A DNA stretch of 36,737 nt from Amphimedon queenslandica (GCF_000090795.2 NW_003546463.1:121490-158226); one strand, 5' to 3'; counted from the stretch's first letter, positions 20,385 to 31,836 are shown. A program made the numbers and translations. Notes: generated by a model not told the origin, from the sequence alone.

Positions 20385-23300
20385 TTCATTTTCAATGTTT
20401 ACAATGCTTGTCAATGCATGCTTTCTTTTTTCAGTATTGTTTATTTTTGTAGGTATTGTCTGCTGATGGTAGAAAGAAATCCTTTCATTATTCACTCTCT
20501 TTTCCTACATCAGCTTCTTGCATTGGATTTGCAGTTGGGTCAGTTCATTCCTTCATCATAATAAATACATTAATAATTAAAAATTAATATGCATGTATGT
20601 ACATGTATATTACTGTTTTTACTCATCTTGTTTTTAGTATGTTTGAAGCCTATCCTGATTCAGTGTTACCTGACGTCACTCATTATGCTCCAACTCAGAC
20701 TCTTCCTTTACTTAAGAACACTGTCAGCTTTGCACACGAGGTAACCTTGTGTTCACTTGATGCATTACATACTGTAATATCTACATGTACATTGATGTAT
20801 AATGTACAGCGACATAATAGAAAAATTTGTATTAAACCTAGTAATATTAATAATATTTCTGTAAGTTTTTTTGAAACATCCATAAGAGCTGTTTCATGCA
20901 CTGGAAATTATAGCAAGAGTTTGATTGACTATAAGTAAAATGAAGTGAAATGAACCATCTCTCTGCTTATTTTGATTGTACAAATTCACATATTGTCAGC
21001 TTAAAAATGTTCATAAGTTATTGACTCAATATTTTAAAGCTACTATTGTCATTATTATTAGGTGTTTGGTTTTTACGAGGAACTGTTAAGCACCAGGTTC
21101 CCCCACAACCAGTACAGACTGGTTTTTGTTGATGGGATATATCAAGACATTACCAGTTATGCTGGTCTCACGCTCTGCAGTGTTAACCTACTTCATCCTG
21201 ACACAATCATTGATCAAGTCATGACTAGCAGGAGAGCTATTGCACTAGCCATTGCTGAACAATACTTTGAATGCTATCTACTACCACAATCATGGTACGT
21301 GTATGTACAATTATACATGTACATGTACATGTATATACAGTACATGTACATCTTAGTCCATATACAATGTACATGTACATTAACTATGCCGTATGGTGGG
21401 AAATTTTGGAGGGAGTTAAATCTGGCGAATTGCTAAATTTTGATGATTGGTAAATTTGTGGCCACGTGCCATTGAGCATGCGTATAATGGCTCAAAATGG
21501 TGGATTTTATTTTGGCAAATGGCTATCAAAACACCAAAATTGCCAAATTTAATTCCCTCCAAAATTTCCCACAATACAATATATTATACATGTAATCATT
21601 TACAGTCATGTACATGTACATGTGCATACCTTTTTAGCATTTGCATTTAGAAATGGTAATTTATCAAAATTTCGTACTTTACAAATACATGTAAGTGGTG
21701 GAGTAACTTTTTGCTGATTGAGCTTGATTTACCAAATTTTTAACGTCCAATTTTGTTAAGTTGTTTGTCAAAATGCTAATTGTTGGATTGGATTTCACCA
21801 AATTTTATGCTCTTAATTTTATCAATAAAATACAGTAGCTCACTTCCAGATAATAATAGCTGGTATAAACTGATAATGATATTAATGATTCATTTTAACT
21901 CTTTTTTGTGAGTATCGATGTAATTATCATCACACACTTGACTATTTTTATGCACCATCAAATGATCATATTTACTAATAAAACAACAGTAGAACTAAAT
22001 TTATGCCACTGTTCAAAAAAAATTTTTTAACTAAAACAGTACATATTGTGTCAGAAAAAACTTTATTTCCTGGTAATTCCAATGCCAATGCGCTTATATA
22101 AAATTATGCTGATTTTCTCTTTATCCATGTACAATGTAGGAATGATTGGTGGTTACCTGTCAGTATCTCTCAGTTCATCACTGGGCTATTCTGTAGGAAG
22201 ATGTTTGGTGGCACAGACTACCAGTATTGGATTAATAGTGTGAGTGGGTGTGGCAGTAGGTGTGGCTTTATTATGTTTCCATTAGGAGCACCAGAGGGTT
22301 TGTGAGTATGAGCAGACTAATTACCTTCCTCCATTGTGTGAGGCTCTAACCAAAGGAGGTAATGTTGGCTGAGAATTATCATGTGTAATTTTGGAATATA
22401 ATGGTGTTACATGTGTATGTGATTACAAAATTTCCAATACAGAATACATGTACATGTATGTACAGTCAAACCTCTTTAAGATGGACACCTATGGGCCAGC
22501 CATCACTGTCCTTTATATGGAGGTGTCCTTAAATCGGAGGTTATCCCATGCTAGTCAGACCAGAAAATCTGCCATTTTCTAGATGCGCGTTAATTAGAAA
22601 GTCAATTGCGTGGGCCATGTTCATCTGTTGGAGGTTAATTTGTACACGTGTAGATGTGTGGGGACAGTAAATCTTGTCCATTATACAGAATAGAGAGGTT
22701 CCACTATACAGAGGTTTATTTATACACTACCCAATGGCCTTATGGCCGGGACAAGAGCAACTATACATTATAGAGAGGTGTCCGCTAATTGGGTGTTCGC
22801 TTTAGAGAGGCTTGACTGTACATGTATGTCTATGTCATCTGTTTTTTATCTGAGCATGCCAGCAATTTTTTTACTACATGTACATTATTGAGCAAATTTA
22901 AAAATTTTGAATTAGCTCAATTTTTTTACACAGCATAAGTACATGCATTTCAGAAAATATACAACAGATGTAGCTAGCCTATCCATTAATAGAAGAGTTT
23001 TTAAGTACTTATTGTTGCCATTTTTAAGCTGTAGTTTTTCTTGCTTGCCCAGGTCTAGTCTGTTCATTTATAATTCCTTTTAATCTACCAAATGATGATC
23101 TTATTGTTGTTCTGTTTATTATTGTTGTTGTTTATTATCATTACTCTTTTTTTGTTGTTGTTATTTTTTAGAAGTGACTCCCACATCCTTTCATTCACAC
23201 AGTGAAATGGAGCTCTCCATTTTACGTTCTAAAGGACACTTGATATTAAGAATGCTCCAGCAGAAGATCGGCCATGATCTCTTAGTACAGGTACCCTGTG

Positions 23301-26300
23301 CATTGAACATGCTTTGCTAAACATGTTGCATGATTTATATCTGTAAATGATTAAAATAAATAGTAGTTTACGTTTATCATCTGCATGTATCTTAATTATT
23401 AAAAAATGTACTCACCTCTTTGCTATTAAAAAGGGATTATTGGTATTATCAAGAGTGGATAATTATTTAGGGAGAGTGTCTAACCTGCCTATATTCTGTG
23501 ATACCACAGCGCGTATGTTTACATCCGTTTTTTGCAAGTATACGGAGATAATCCCAGTAATCTTCAAAATTATGGGTGTGGTTAATAAAATGGCGCTTGA
23601 AGCATGCAGGCAACTTTAAGACTTATATCTCCACTCTGAGGATCATGTAGTGCGAGAAACAAGGAGGAGCACACAGGAATATGTTCTTCTAATGGTTGGC
23701 TATTTATTATTTGCAGCTTTCTGACTTGGAATGAATATAAGGACGCAAGAATGCTTACTTGGTGCTAATAACCATGCTATCATTGCTATGTAAACATACG
23801 CGCTGTGGTATCACAGATTATAGGCACGTTAGACACTCTCCCTAAATAATTATCCACTCTTGGTATTATCAATATTAGTATACATGTACAATGTACATGT
23901 ACATGCTCTTTGTAAATGTACATATTATGTGAACTATTCCTCTTTTCTTCCCCCTCTCTCTGTCTCTCTCTCTCTCTCTGTCTCTCTCTTTCTATCTTTC
24001 TCTCTCTCTCTCTCAAGGTCTTCAATAAGATATTAACTTTAGCTTCATCAGGAGGTTCTGCTTCAACTGATTATTCTCAATGGCAGTCTGTGTATTTATC
24101 CACTGCAGGAGTAAGTACATGTACATGTACATATTATAGTATTAATGATACATGTACATTGTGTACATACATGTACATGTACACTGACAGACATTATGAC
24201 TGATCAGTAAAGATCATGTACCTGTACATAGAAGCTTGTCAAAGATCCTATTGAATGACAAGTATAAAATGAAATCATGTATAAAAGAACAATACATGTA
24301 CGTATGATATAAGAAAAAGAGTTTATACATGCATATAATGGGTAAACACCATGAGCTGTTTTCATGGAATGACAAGTGGTTAATCAAATCTAAACTTGTG
24401 GCATTTCATTGCATGGCTTCACCTATTAGCAGTCTCAGAGTAGCCTTCCTGGAATGGAAAAGTCATAATCCTCAACCACCAGTAGTAGTTTTATTGTCTT
24501 CACTAAAACCCATTTCAATCTATTTTAACTTGTCCATTAATGACTATTATTATTCTCTTTTTAGTTCCTAAAGCTAGTATTGACCGTTTCTGGTAAAGAC
24601 TTATCCCACTTCATGAGTCAGTGGGTTGGTCACAGTGGAGCCCCCTTGTTCCATGTCTCCTTTAACTACATTCGCAAGAAGAACCTTGTGGAGCTTCACA
24701 TGACACAAGACACTCCAAGAGGAGGAGGATCTGGTGGGGGAAAGAAATTTGTAGTGAGTTAATTATTATTATTGTTATTATTTGCAATGTAGTTTCATTA
24801 TCCTCACTAGCGAGAATACTGTGTAAAAAATTTCACACAATGTTCATTGTACATGTATTGCTATTGGCACTATGTAATGTACATATACATGTACATTTTA
24901 TGTAAGACTTTGTATAGCTCTGTAGCTTTATTGTTTGATCTTGCAATCATTGCTATTTTAATTAAAGCCACCCGCCAATATGAAAAGTCATTACATATTA
25001 AACATGTACATGTACTTACAATGTATACCTATAAATTTACTTACATGTAAGTAGTATATAGTTCTTGTATGTTATTATTGGCTATTCATGTACCATAGGG
25101 TCCAATGACAGTATCAGTCCAAGAGTATGATGGGTACTTCACTCATACCATACAAGTGGAGGAGAGTGTGTCTGTCTATGAACTGCCTTGTCACTCTAAG
25201 ATACGCAAGTTAGTACTCCCTCTCTCTACTTTATTGATGGTTGTAAAGTAATTTTATTGTTAATTTTATTTCTTAATTTTATTTATTGATTTTATTTATT
25301 AATTTTATTATAATTTATTACTTTATTTATTAATTTTAGTTATTACTTTTATTAATTTTATTTATTGATTTTATTTATTGATTTTATTTATTGCTTTTAT
25401 TTATTAATTTTATTATAATTTATTACTTTATTTATTAATTTTAGTTATTACTTTTATTGATTTTATTTATTAATTTTATTATAATTTATTACTTTATTTA
25501 TTACTTTTATTAATTTTATTTATTGATTTTATTTATTAATTTTATTTATTAATTTTATTTATTACTTTTATTAATTTCATTTATTGATTTTATTTATTAA
25601 ATTTATTAGAATTTATTACTTTATTTATTGATTTTATTTATTACTTTTGTTTATTAATTTTATTTATTAATTTTATTTATTAATTTTATTTATTACTTTT
25701 ATTGATTTTATTTATTGATTTTATTTATTAATTTTATTAGAATTTATTACTTTATTTATTGATTTTATTTATTACTTTTATTTATTAATTTTATTTATTA
25801 CTTTTATTTATTTATTACTTTTATTATTTTTATTTATTGATTTTATTTATTAATTTTATTTATTAATTTTATTATAATTTATTATTTTATTTATTGATTT
25901 TATTTATTACTTTTATTTATTTATTACTTTTATTAATTTTATTTATTAATTTTATTATAATTTATTACTTTATTTATTAATTTTATTTATTAATTTTATT
26001 TTTTACTAATTTTATTCTCTTACTACTTTATGTTCAGAGCTAAGAAAAGGAAGATGCCATTGTGTCACGGAGAAGAAATTGAAATAGAAGTCTCCAGTTT
26101 AGAGTAGGTCCATGCCATACATAATGATTCAACAAGACTTATGCCATTAAATGTACTTTTATCATGTACATGTATTACAGAACCTGAATTTGCATTCAAA
26201 TAACATTCAGATATTGTGTCTGAACATTGCTTAATTTAATCTGCCATTTTGATGAGGCAGTCGGACAAATTTTCCACAGGATTTCGGCATAGTCCTCATG

Positions 26301-28622
26301 CAGCCTTGTCTCCCAGTACTTTAGTTAGTATGTAGTATTTAGATAAAAATTACAAGGAGGAAATTCTCAATTTTTATGATTTTTCTTTATACATATACAT
26401 GTTCTTATGCTGTGTAGGAAGTTTGAGCTGATTCCAATCAAATTTTAATTTTTTATGAATTTTTTTAAGTTACTCAAAAATTGGGCCAAAGTCCCTGTAC
26501 TATAGTACAGCGATTTTGGCCAAATTTCATCAAAAATGAAAAGTAGAGAATTTATCATTTTTATAATTTTTCCTGATACATATACATGATCTTACGCTGT
26601 GTAGAAAGTTTGAGCTGATTCCAATCAAATTTTGATTTTTTATGAATTTTTTAAAGTTACTCAAAAATTGGGCTTAAGTCCCTGTACTATAGTACAGCGA
26701 TTTTGGCCCAAATTTTATCAAAAATGAAAAGTAGAGAATTTACCATTTTTATAATTTTTTCTGATACATATACATGATCTTATACTGTGTAGAAAGTTTG
26801 AGCTGATTCCAATCAAATTTTGATTTTTATGAATTTTTAAAAGTTACTCAAAAATCGGGCTAAAGTCCCTGTACTATAGTACAGCGATTTTGGCCAAATT
26901 TCATCAAAAATGAGAAGTAGACAATTTACCATTTTTATAATTTTTCCTGATACATTACAGATACATGATCTTATGCTGTGTAGAAAGTTTGAGCTGATTC
27001 CGATCAAATTTAGATTTTTTATGAATTTTTTTAAGTTACTCAAAAATTGGGCCAAAGTCTCTGTACTATAGTACAGCGATTTTGGCAAAATTTCATCAAA
27101 AATGAAAAGGGAAAATTTTTCCATTCTAATAATTTTTTGTGCTACGTATATATGTTCTTATGTCGAGTATAAAGTTTGAACTCATTCCGATGGAATTTGA
27201 ATTTTTTATGAATTTTAAAAGTTGCTCCAAATGCCACCACATTGCATGTACATGTAGAATGTACATGTATAATATATATTTTCCCTGTAGTGCTGAAGTC
27301 CCTGTGCTGTGGGTTAGGGTTGATCCTGAGATGCAGTGGATACGATACTTGAAGCCATCACTACCGGACACAGTGTGGATCAATGTGCTCCAGTATGAAA
27401 GAGATGTGGTGGCACAAGTTGAAGTAAGACTCGTACTTTTGCTGTACTCTTACATGTAGTCATGTACATGTATATGTAATTGCCAAACTTGCATCCATGC
27501 ATGTATGTTTTCGCCATTTCTTTTCACTCAGGATTTTTTATAGAATTGATTGCATTGCAAATTGTAAAGCAAAAACATTTTCTAAACCAATTTTTTGACT
27601 AAGCTTAGTTTGACCAAACATTTTCTCATCATTAGTAAATTTCATTGACTTAAACTTTCTGCAAGGCACAAATCTGCATTTAGTGATATTTTTAACCGAT
27701 TTCTGGAAAATTCTCATGATTCAGAATGTCAGATATTTTGACATGTACATGTATACATGCACATTTACATGTATCAATATTTTATTAGCAGACAGATGAC
27801 CATTACATGCATGTACATGTACATGTAGTAATTAAAGTCTTTCTTTACAGGCTATTGATGCTTTGAAGGAGTATCCATCACAATCAGCAGTCAGTGCATT
27901 GAGTGAAGCCATTACTAATTCATCATTTTATTATCACGTGAGGATAAAAGCTATTGAAGCACTGGCTCATGTAAGTAATTATTTATTATTAATTTCTTCC
28001 AAAGTTACCCGCATGCAAGTTTGTATCTTGGGTCTTTGGTGAAATTTGGTCAAGAATGATTGGGAGAGAATTCTCCATTTTTATTACATTTTCTGATGTA
28101 TACATGCTATTATGTTGTGTAGAAAGTTTGATCTGATTTCAATCAAAATTAATTGATAGTTGTTCCAAAATGTGGCCAAAATATCAATAATAGTAATTCT
28201 GTGTTTGTGTGTGTGTGTTATTTTGATATACTGTATAGCGAGAAATTTTTGTGGATTTTGCGGCTTTTTTTTTCAAAATTCACGAAAATAAAATTTGTGA
28301 AAATCAATTTAATACTGTTCAAGATGGCCGAAAAGTAGAAAACCGTGAAAATTAAAGCCACGAAATTGATTTTTAGACGGATCCGCAAAATTTTTGGGCC
28401 ACGAAAATTTCTCGCTATATGGTAATTGATCCCATGTCTGACTGCCATGTTTTTGTACATATTACATGTATACATGTACATGTTCATGCTACCCCACTTT
28501 CATGTGATACAGATACAATTTCAAGTGATACATGTATTATAGTTACAAAATATTGAACTATCACTTTATGTACAAGTATGTGCATTGAGGCAATTAGCCC
28601 TGTTGTTGTTTATTATTATTGA

Positions 28623-28656
<34 letters not shown>

Positions 28657-30668
28657 AGGTTGTTAGTGATTTGATATCATCTGGTGAAGGTGTTGGCCCT
28701 GATCTATTAGTGAGACTCTATCGTCAGTTGTTCTGTGTGTCTCAATATTCTAACACAACTCTTGTGAGGTCTCATGACTTCACTAATATAGCTCATTACT
28801 TTATACACAAGGTATGGTATATCATAGGGTACATGTACAGTTACATGTAACAAATAGTGATTGTTATTAAAATTACTACTTTCATGTATTCATTAGCTAT
28901 TGTCATTTTTATTGTTGCTATTTTCATTTTTCTTTTAAGTATTATTATTATTATCATTATTATTACTTTTCATTACTACTATTTTCATAAAGCCTAGTTT
29001 CTATATAGCCCTACATGTATAGTTTGACAACATATACATGCACTGTCACTACTGTGCTTGTAGAAATAAAGCCTATTTTTTACTCCACTACACTATAGGC
29101 CAAGTTGTTATAAAAACAGAATTCATACAAGAGCCTTAAGGCCTTGTAGCCTTATTTTAGTGAAGCCTGGTTTCTATATAGCCCTGCATGCACTATAAAG
29201 CTTTGTAGTAACTCCTCACACATGTAGGCCAAGTTGTGATTCTTGTGAAATACAGAATTCATACAACAGCCTTACTAATCATCCCTCATCCACAACAAGT
29301 ACACATACCTATGGATTCATAATGGAACTATCCCATGGATAATTCATCCCATAAAGAGATGAATTATCATTTTTGTTATCTCATTATTGCATTACTGTTG
29401 TTGTTCATTGTTATCAATAGGCAATGCCTGGTCTCATTGCTAGTGTGAGGAATTCCCACGGTCATTGTCCACCCGAGGTGTTGACTCTGTTACAAGACAT
29501 CATTAAATATTCAGACAATTCATCAAATAAAGTGAGAGGGCAGAGTGAGGTTGAGGTTGATTTAAGCTACACTTGTGATTGTTATTCTTATTATGACCAT
29601 GTACATGTACATGTACAACTCTCAGAAATCCCTTTCTTTCATATGTGTATCTGCATGTATACGTGTATTACCTCTCTCCCTCCCCTCCCTCTTATTTTTT
29701 TACACAATGTATTTCTCTCTCTCTCTTTCCTTCTTTCTCTTTCTTTCCTCCATTTCTCTCCAGTATTGTGATGGTTATTTCCGTGCTTCATTGGTGGATG
29801 CTCTATCACAATATGTCACTCCTCCTCTTGCTGTCCTTCAATCCATGCAGTGAGTATTGATTAGTATAAGCAGTGTACAATTTGATGATTTAATTGCTAT
29901 CATGATAGATCAGATAATCCTTTGGAGTCTCTTCAAGCTGACATGAAGGTAATAATAATAATTATTTAAAGGTTTATTTCGTTATTATTGTGTGTGCTTG
30001 TAGATTGTTTTGCAAGAAATAGTCCAGTTTCTCAATATTGATACAATCCTACCAACATACAAGAAACCAATCACTGTTAGGTATACTGAGCCTCCTCTCT
30101 CTTTGTCTCTCTCTCTCCACCTCCCTCTCTCTCTCTCTCTCCCCTCCCTCCCCCCTCTCTCTCTCTCTTTCTCTTTATTTCTCTCCCTAATCTTGATGTG
30201 AATCTTATTAGTTGCCTAAAGGCTATTCGTGTTCTCCAAAGAATGGGTCGTCTTCCCAGTAGTAGCACCATATTCAAACAATACAATCAGTACGTGACAA
30301 TAATTACTTGTGTAGTCATGTACATCTAACAATACACAGGCCTAATCAGTTCATTGATATATGTGTCACTGTGTTTCAAATGATAGCTGATATAATACAA
30401 GGTGTGTTGTACTCACATTCAACTCATTTTATATTGGAATTGTATATTTATTTTTAAAGCGAAGAGGATCTCAATTATTTGCTGAATATAATTGATGATC
30501 CATCTCAGCTGCCAATCATCAAGTAAGGAAATGGGTTCGTGTGTCTTTATTATGTGCATGAGCAAGTTAAACATTCTACACAGTTTAAGTCAGAAGACTC
30601 CTTTCACTCGTAAGAGTGAGTCAGCCCTCAACACTCCATCACTAGTGGATAGACTCTGGAATATGACG
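18605..30668 (+). CDS. TAF2: TFIID subunit 2 (TAF2), 29 exons, 3' end not found
   Basis: Scaffold subunit of TFIID acting in the nucleus at core promoters. Exons: 18605-18675, 18725-18782, 18996-19074, 19157-19247, 19736-19860, 19912-19994, 20090-20133, 20194-20302, 20453-20538, 20638-20740, 21062-21294, 22140-22239, 22286-22358, 23172-23290, 24018-24110, 24565-24753, 25099-25208, 26038-26103, 27291-27423, 27851-27970, 28659-28811, 29421-29531, 29764-29849, 29909-29948, 30004-30080, 30212-30289, 30340-30401, 30465-30522, 30563-30668. All junctions keep phase; total is about 952 codons. Diagnostic matches to animal TAF2 include [42 protein letters not shown] and L-V-D-R-L-W. The M1-aminopeptidase-like domain has lost catalysis: Y-A-G-L-T replaces the GxMEN exopeptidase motif (about residue 316) and R-A-I-A-L-A-I-A-E replaces HExxH (about 341). 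Odd points are that donor 1 reads ATAAGT rather than GTAAGT, intron 28 is 40 nt, and the conserved C-terminal block after L-W-N-M is missing. Confidence 0.93.
19248..19735. other. TAF2 intron 4
   Basis: 488-bp intron containing an ACATGTACATGTACATGTGC... microsatellite patch at about 19502-19540. Nothing else recognised. Confidence 0.7.
20327..20380. repeat. (CT)n microsatellite in TAF2 intron 8
   Basis: About 27 CT dinucleotides in the short intron between the exons ending at 20302 and starting at 20453. Confidence 0.95.
21392..21576. mobile_element. 185-bp MITE with ~35-bp inverted ends, TA target
   Basis: The left end TATGGTGGGAAATTTTGGAG (from 21392) is matched by the inverse of the right end, TATTGTGGGAAATTTTGGAG (to 21576), and the match continues for about 35 bp. 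Both edges sit on TA. No transposase frame, so non-autonomous, probably mobilised by a TA-targeting family (inference). It lies in TAF2 intron 11 (21295-22139). Confidence 0.8.
22461..22820. mobile_element. ~360-bp MITE with TACAGTCAA ends, TA target
   Basis: TACAGTCAAACCTCTTTAA at 22461 faces TTAGAGAGGCTTGACTGTA ending at 22820, an inverted pair of about 19 bp with few mismatches, flanked by TGTACATG repeats and TA. CAGTCAA-type ends resemble Tc1/mariner-like short elements (family knowledge; subgroup not determined). It has no coding capacity and lies in TAF2 intron 13 (22359-23171). Confidence 0.75.
23442..23870. mobile_element. Mutator-like MITE, ~72-bp inverted ends and 9-bp target duplication
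   Basis: An element at about 23451-23861 has long inverted ends: AAGAGTGGATAATTATTTAG at 23451 and its inverse ending at 23861, with the match continuing for about 72 bp through GCGCGTATGTTTACA. The 9 bases GGTATTATC occur just outside on both sides (23442-23450 and 23862-23870), a clean target-site duplication. Long inverted ends plus a 9-bp duplication are typical of Mutator-like elements. The interior of about 265 bp has no transposase. It lies in TAF2 intron 14 (23291-24017). Confidence 0.8.
23950..24013. repeat. CT-rich tract at acceptor of TAF2 exon 15
   Basis: A long CTCT/TTTCT run directly precedes the AG at 24016-24017 and acts as an expanded polypyrimidine tract. Confidence 0.85.
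24111..24564. other. TAF2 intron 15
   Basis: 454-bp intron with (ACATGT)n patches at about 24115-24185. No coding similarity was seen in the short open frames at 24329-24571. Confidence 0.6.
25252..26015. repeat. ~760-bp A/T minisatellite (TTTATTaATTTTA-like units) in TAF2 intron 17
   Basis: Head-to-tail units of about 11-13 bp built from TTTTATTTATTGA, TTTTATTTATTAA and TTTATTACTTTTA variants, plus recurrent longer blocks (TTTTATTATAATTTATTACT). The lower-case variation suggests higher-order duplication. No coding content. Confidence 0.9.
26330..27240. repeat. Tandem satellite array, ~187-192-bp unit, about five copies (TAF2 intron 18)
   Basis: The marker 'GTCCCTGTACTATAGTACAG' recurs at 26491, 26678 and 26865, and in a variant form at 27057, giving spacings of 187, 187 and 192. 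Each unit contains TTTGGCCAAATTTCATCAAAA, TTTTATAATTTTTCCTGATA, a CTGTGTAGAAAGTTTGAGCT block and TTACTCAAAAATTGGGC. The GTACTATAGTAC core is palindromic. A lone copy lies near 28030-28165, and diverged copies at 2.5-3.06 kb. Confidence 0.88.
28030..28165. repeat. Single degraded copy of the ~190-bp satellite (TAF2 intron 20)
   Basis: Shares TTTTTATTACATTTTCTGAT, GTTGTGTAGAAAGTTTGATC and CAATCAAAATT blocks with the array at 26.3-27.2 kb. Confidence 0.65.
28235..28418. mobile_element. 184-bp MITE with ATAGCGAGAAATTTT ends, TA target
   Basis: ATAGCGAGAAATTTTTGTGG at 28235 is matched by the inverse of CCACGAAAATTTCTCGCTAT ending at 28418, a terminal repeat of 20 bp with one mismatch, flanked by TA on both sides. 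No coding capacity. Located in TAF2 intron 20 (27971-28658). Confidence 0.85.
28605..28655. repeat. (ATT)n microsatellite
   Basis: ATT triplet run ending just before the acceptor AG at 28657-28658 of TAF2 exon 21. Confidence 0.85.
28985..29280. repeat. Two-copy ~170-bp direct repeat in TAF2 intron 21
   Basis: AGCCT-GTTTCTATATAGCCCT begins at about 28992 and again at about 29164. Each copy continues with GTAGGCCAAGTTGT-like and ACAGAATTCATACAA-AGCCTTA blocks. Intronic, no coding signal. Confidence 0.75.
29699..29762. repeat. Pyrimidine tract before TAF2 exon 23
   Basis: CTCTCTTTCC-rich run leading to the acceptor at 29762-29763. A similar but longer CT tract lies at about 30090-30186 in the intron before exon 26. 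Confidence 0.8.
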
Positions 30669-30687
30669 GTAATTAAAACAATACTGT

Positions 30688-30886
30688 ATAGCGCTTTAAT
30701 TTGGCAGGGTTTTATTTTGGCGATTGGCGGTCTGCAAGTGGAATCACCAAAATTAAAACCGCCAATCATTAATGCGCATGCTCAGTAATGCACGTGTACA
30801 TAAAAAAATCGCCGAAGTAAAAACCACCAATTACAATTTTTACAGCAAAGTTGCCAAAATAAAGTGCTGCCAAAATAAAGCACTAT
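30688..30886. mobile_element. ~199-bp MITE with ATAGCGCTTTAATTTGGC ends
   Basis: ATAGCGCTTTAATTTGGCAG at 30688 pairs with the inverse of GCCAAAATAAAGCACTAT ending at 30886 (about 18 bp, two or three mismatches). The interior has further CCGCCAAT/ATTGGCGG inversions. It starts 20 bp after the last recognisable TAF2 exon and ends next to the beta-helix pseudogene fragment. Confidence 0.8.
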
Positions 30887-30897
30887 CTTTTATCAAA

Positions 30898-31836
30898 ACA
30901 TGCATCAAAACATGAAGACTGGTTTTAATTCTGTTTATGTTGGAGTATTTCAGCCTACATTTATGTCTAATATCACTGTCATTGTTAACAATAGTAAATT
31001 CAGTAGAAATAATTATTTAGCTTTAACAACAGGGTCATGCATGCATGCGGGAACTCACTATCCTCATGAGAACAATCAGTGCAAAGTATTGAACATTGTA
31101 CTTACTAATATTAAAGTGTCCAATAACATGTTAATTAACAGATGTTAAAGTTACTAACTCCAGAAATGCAGTGTTCACAATTCAAAATCTCGCAACACTT
31201 AGTATTGGTGGGGTCAGTGATTTTTCTGATAACTATGGCTCAGTATTTAAAGTGATTGACACTGAGATTGAGCTCAGTGGTGATCTTACATTTTCAGGAA
31301 ATAAAGCAGAGAGTGGAGCAGCATTTGATCTTAATGGCAACACTCATATTTATCCTGAAGTTCCTGGTAATGGATATAATGTTACTTTCATTGACAATGT
31401 TGCTGTGACTAAAGGAGGAGCTATATATGCTAATGATGATGCATCTAACTTATGCATTTTCCAGATGCTTAGCAATAAAACTAAGATGACATTCAAAAAT
31501 ATCACTGCTGGCAAATCAGGTAGCTCTATATACAGTAACAATAATGTTCCAATGTTTCAGGTACAATGAATTAGGATCTGGACAACTTAAAAAACCAAAC
31601 AGTCACTGTCACTTTATAACTTAACATTTACTTCTGTTTCTTCATCCCATCTTCATAGTATCTCAACACTTTTTCGCATTGGAATTATGTAAAGCAGAAG
31701 AATTTCATTTAAGTCAAATATAAGGTGACAAATCACTATACATATTATACTGAACCAATTATATCCAGCAGGTCAAACACTGATGCTACATTTTTGTGCA
31801 AAAGATCTATATAGGCATGCAATGATCAGGGACTTG
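30898..31836 (+). pseudogene. Decayed fourth copy (D) of the beta-helix/multi-TM family
   Basis: The segment corresponds to about residues 345-660 of copies A-C. It starts abruptly at H-Q-N-M-K-T-G-F-N-S and carries S-G-A-A-F, G-G-A-I-Y-A-N and S-G-S-S-I-Y-S repeats nearly identical to the intact genes. It is broken by a 4-bp insertion near 31132 (stop at 31146-31148), a 1-bp insertion near 31542, a 1-bp deletion near 31588 and stop codons in the E-F-H-L region. Similarity ends at about 31836, before the Cys stalk and TM domain. It lacks a signal peptide. The 5' part is closest to copy C, the part after S-I-Y-S closest to copy B. It cannot encode a working protein. Confidence 0.88.

Noticed and set aside
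20597..20938. Long open frame covering a TAF2 exon
   Set aside because: Only 20638-20740 matches TAF2. The rest is intron read-through.
22845..22960. Possible inverted copy of the ~190-bp satellite
   Set aside because: Only AT-rich fragments (GAGCAAATTT, TTGAATTAGCTCAA) agree. The diagnostic palindrome and the GTGTAGAAAGTTTGAG block are missing.
23786..24025. Arg/Glu-rich antisense frame
   Set aside because: It is the complement of a CT-rich microsatellite and polypyrimidine tract, not a protein. The same applies to 30077-30286.
28153..28487. Open frames on both strands rich in Phe/Ile/Lys
   Set aside because: They lie inside the 184-bp MITE and satellite copy in a TAF2 intron and have no coding similarity.
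30669..30788. Read-through extension of the last TAF2 exon to a stop at 30786-30788
   Set aside because: It would run through a good donor into a MITE, and it does not resemble the TAF2 C-terminus. It is kept only as a possibility under the TAF2 3'-end finding.
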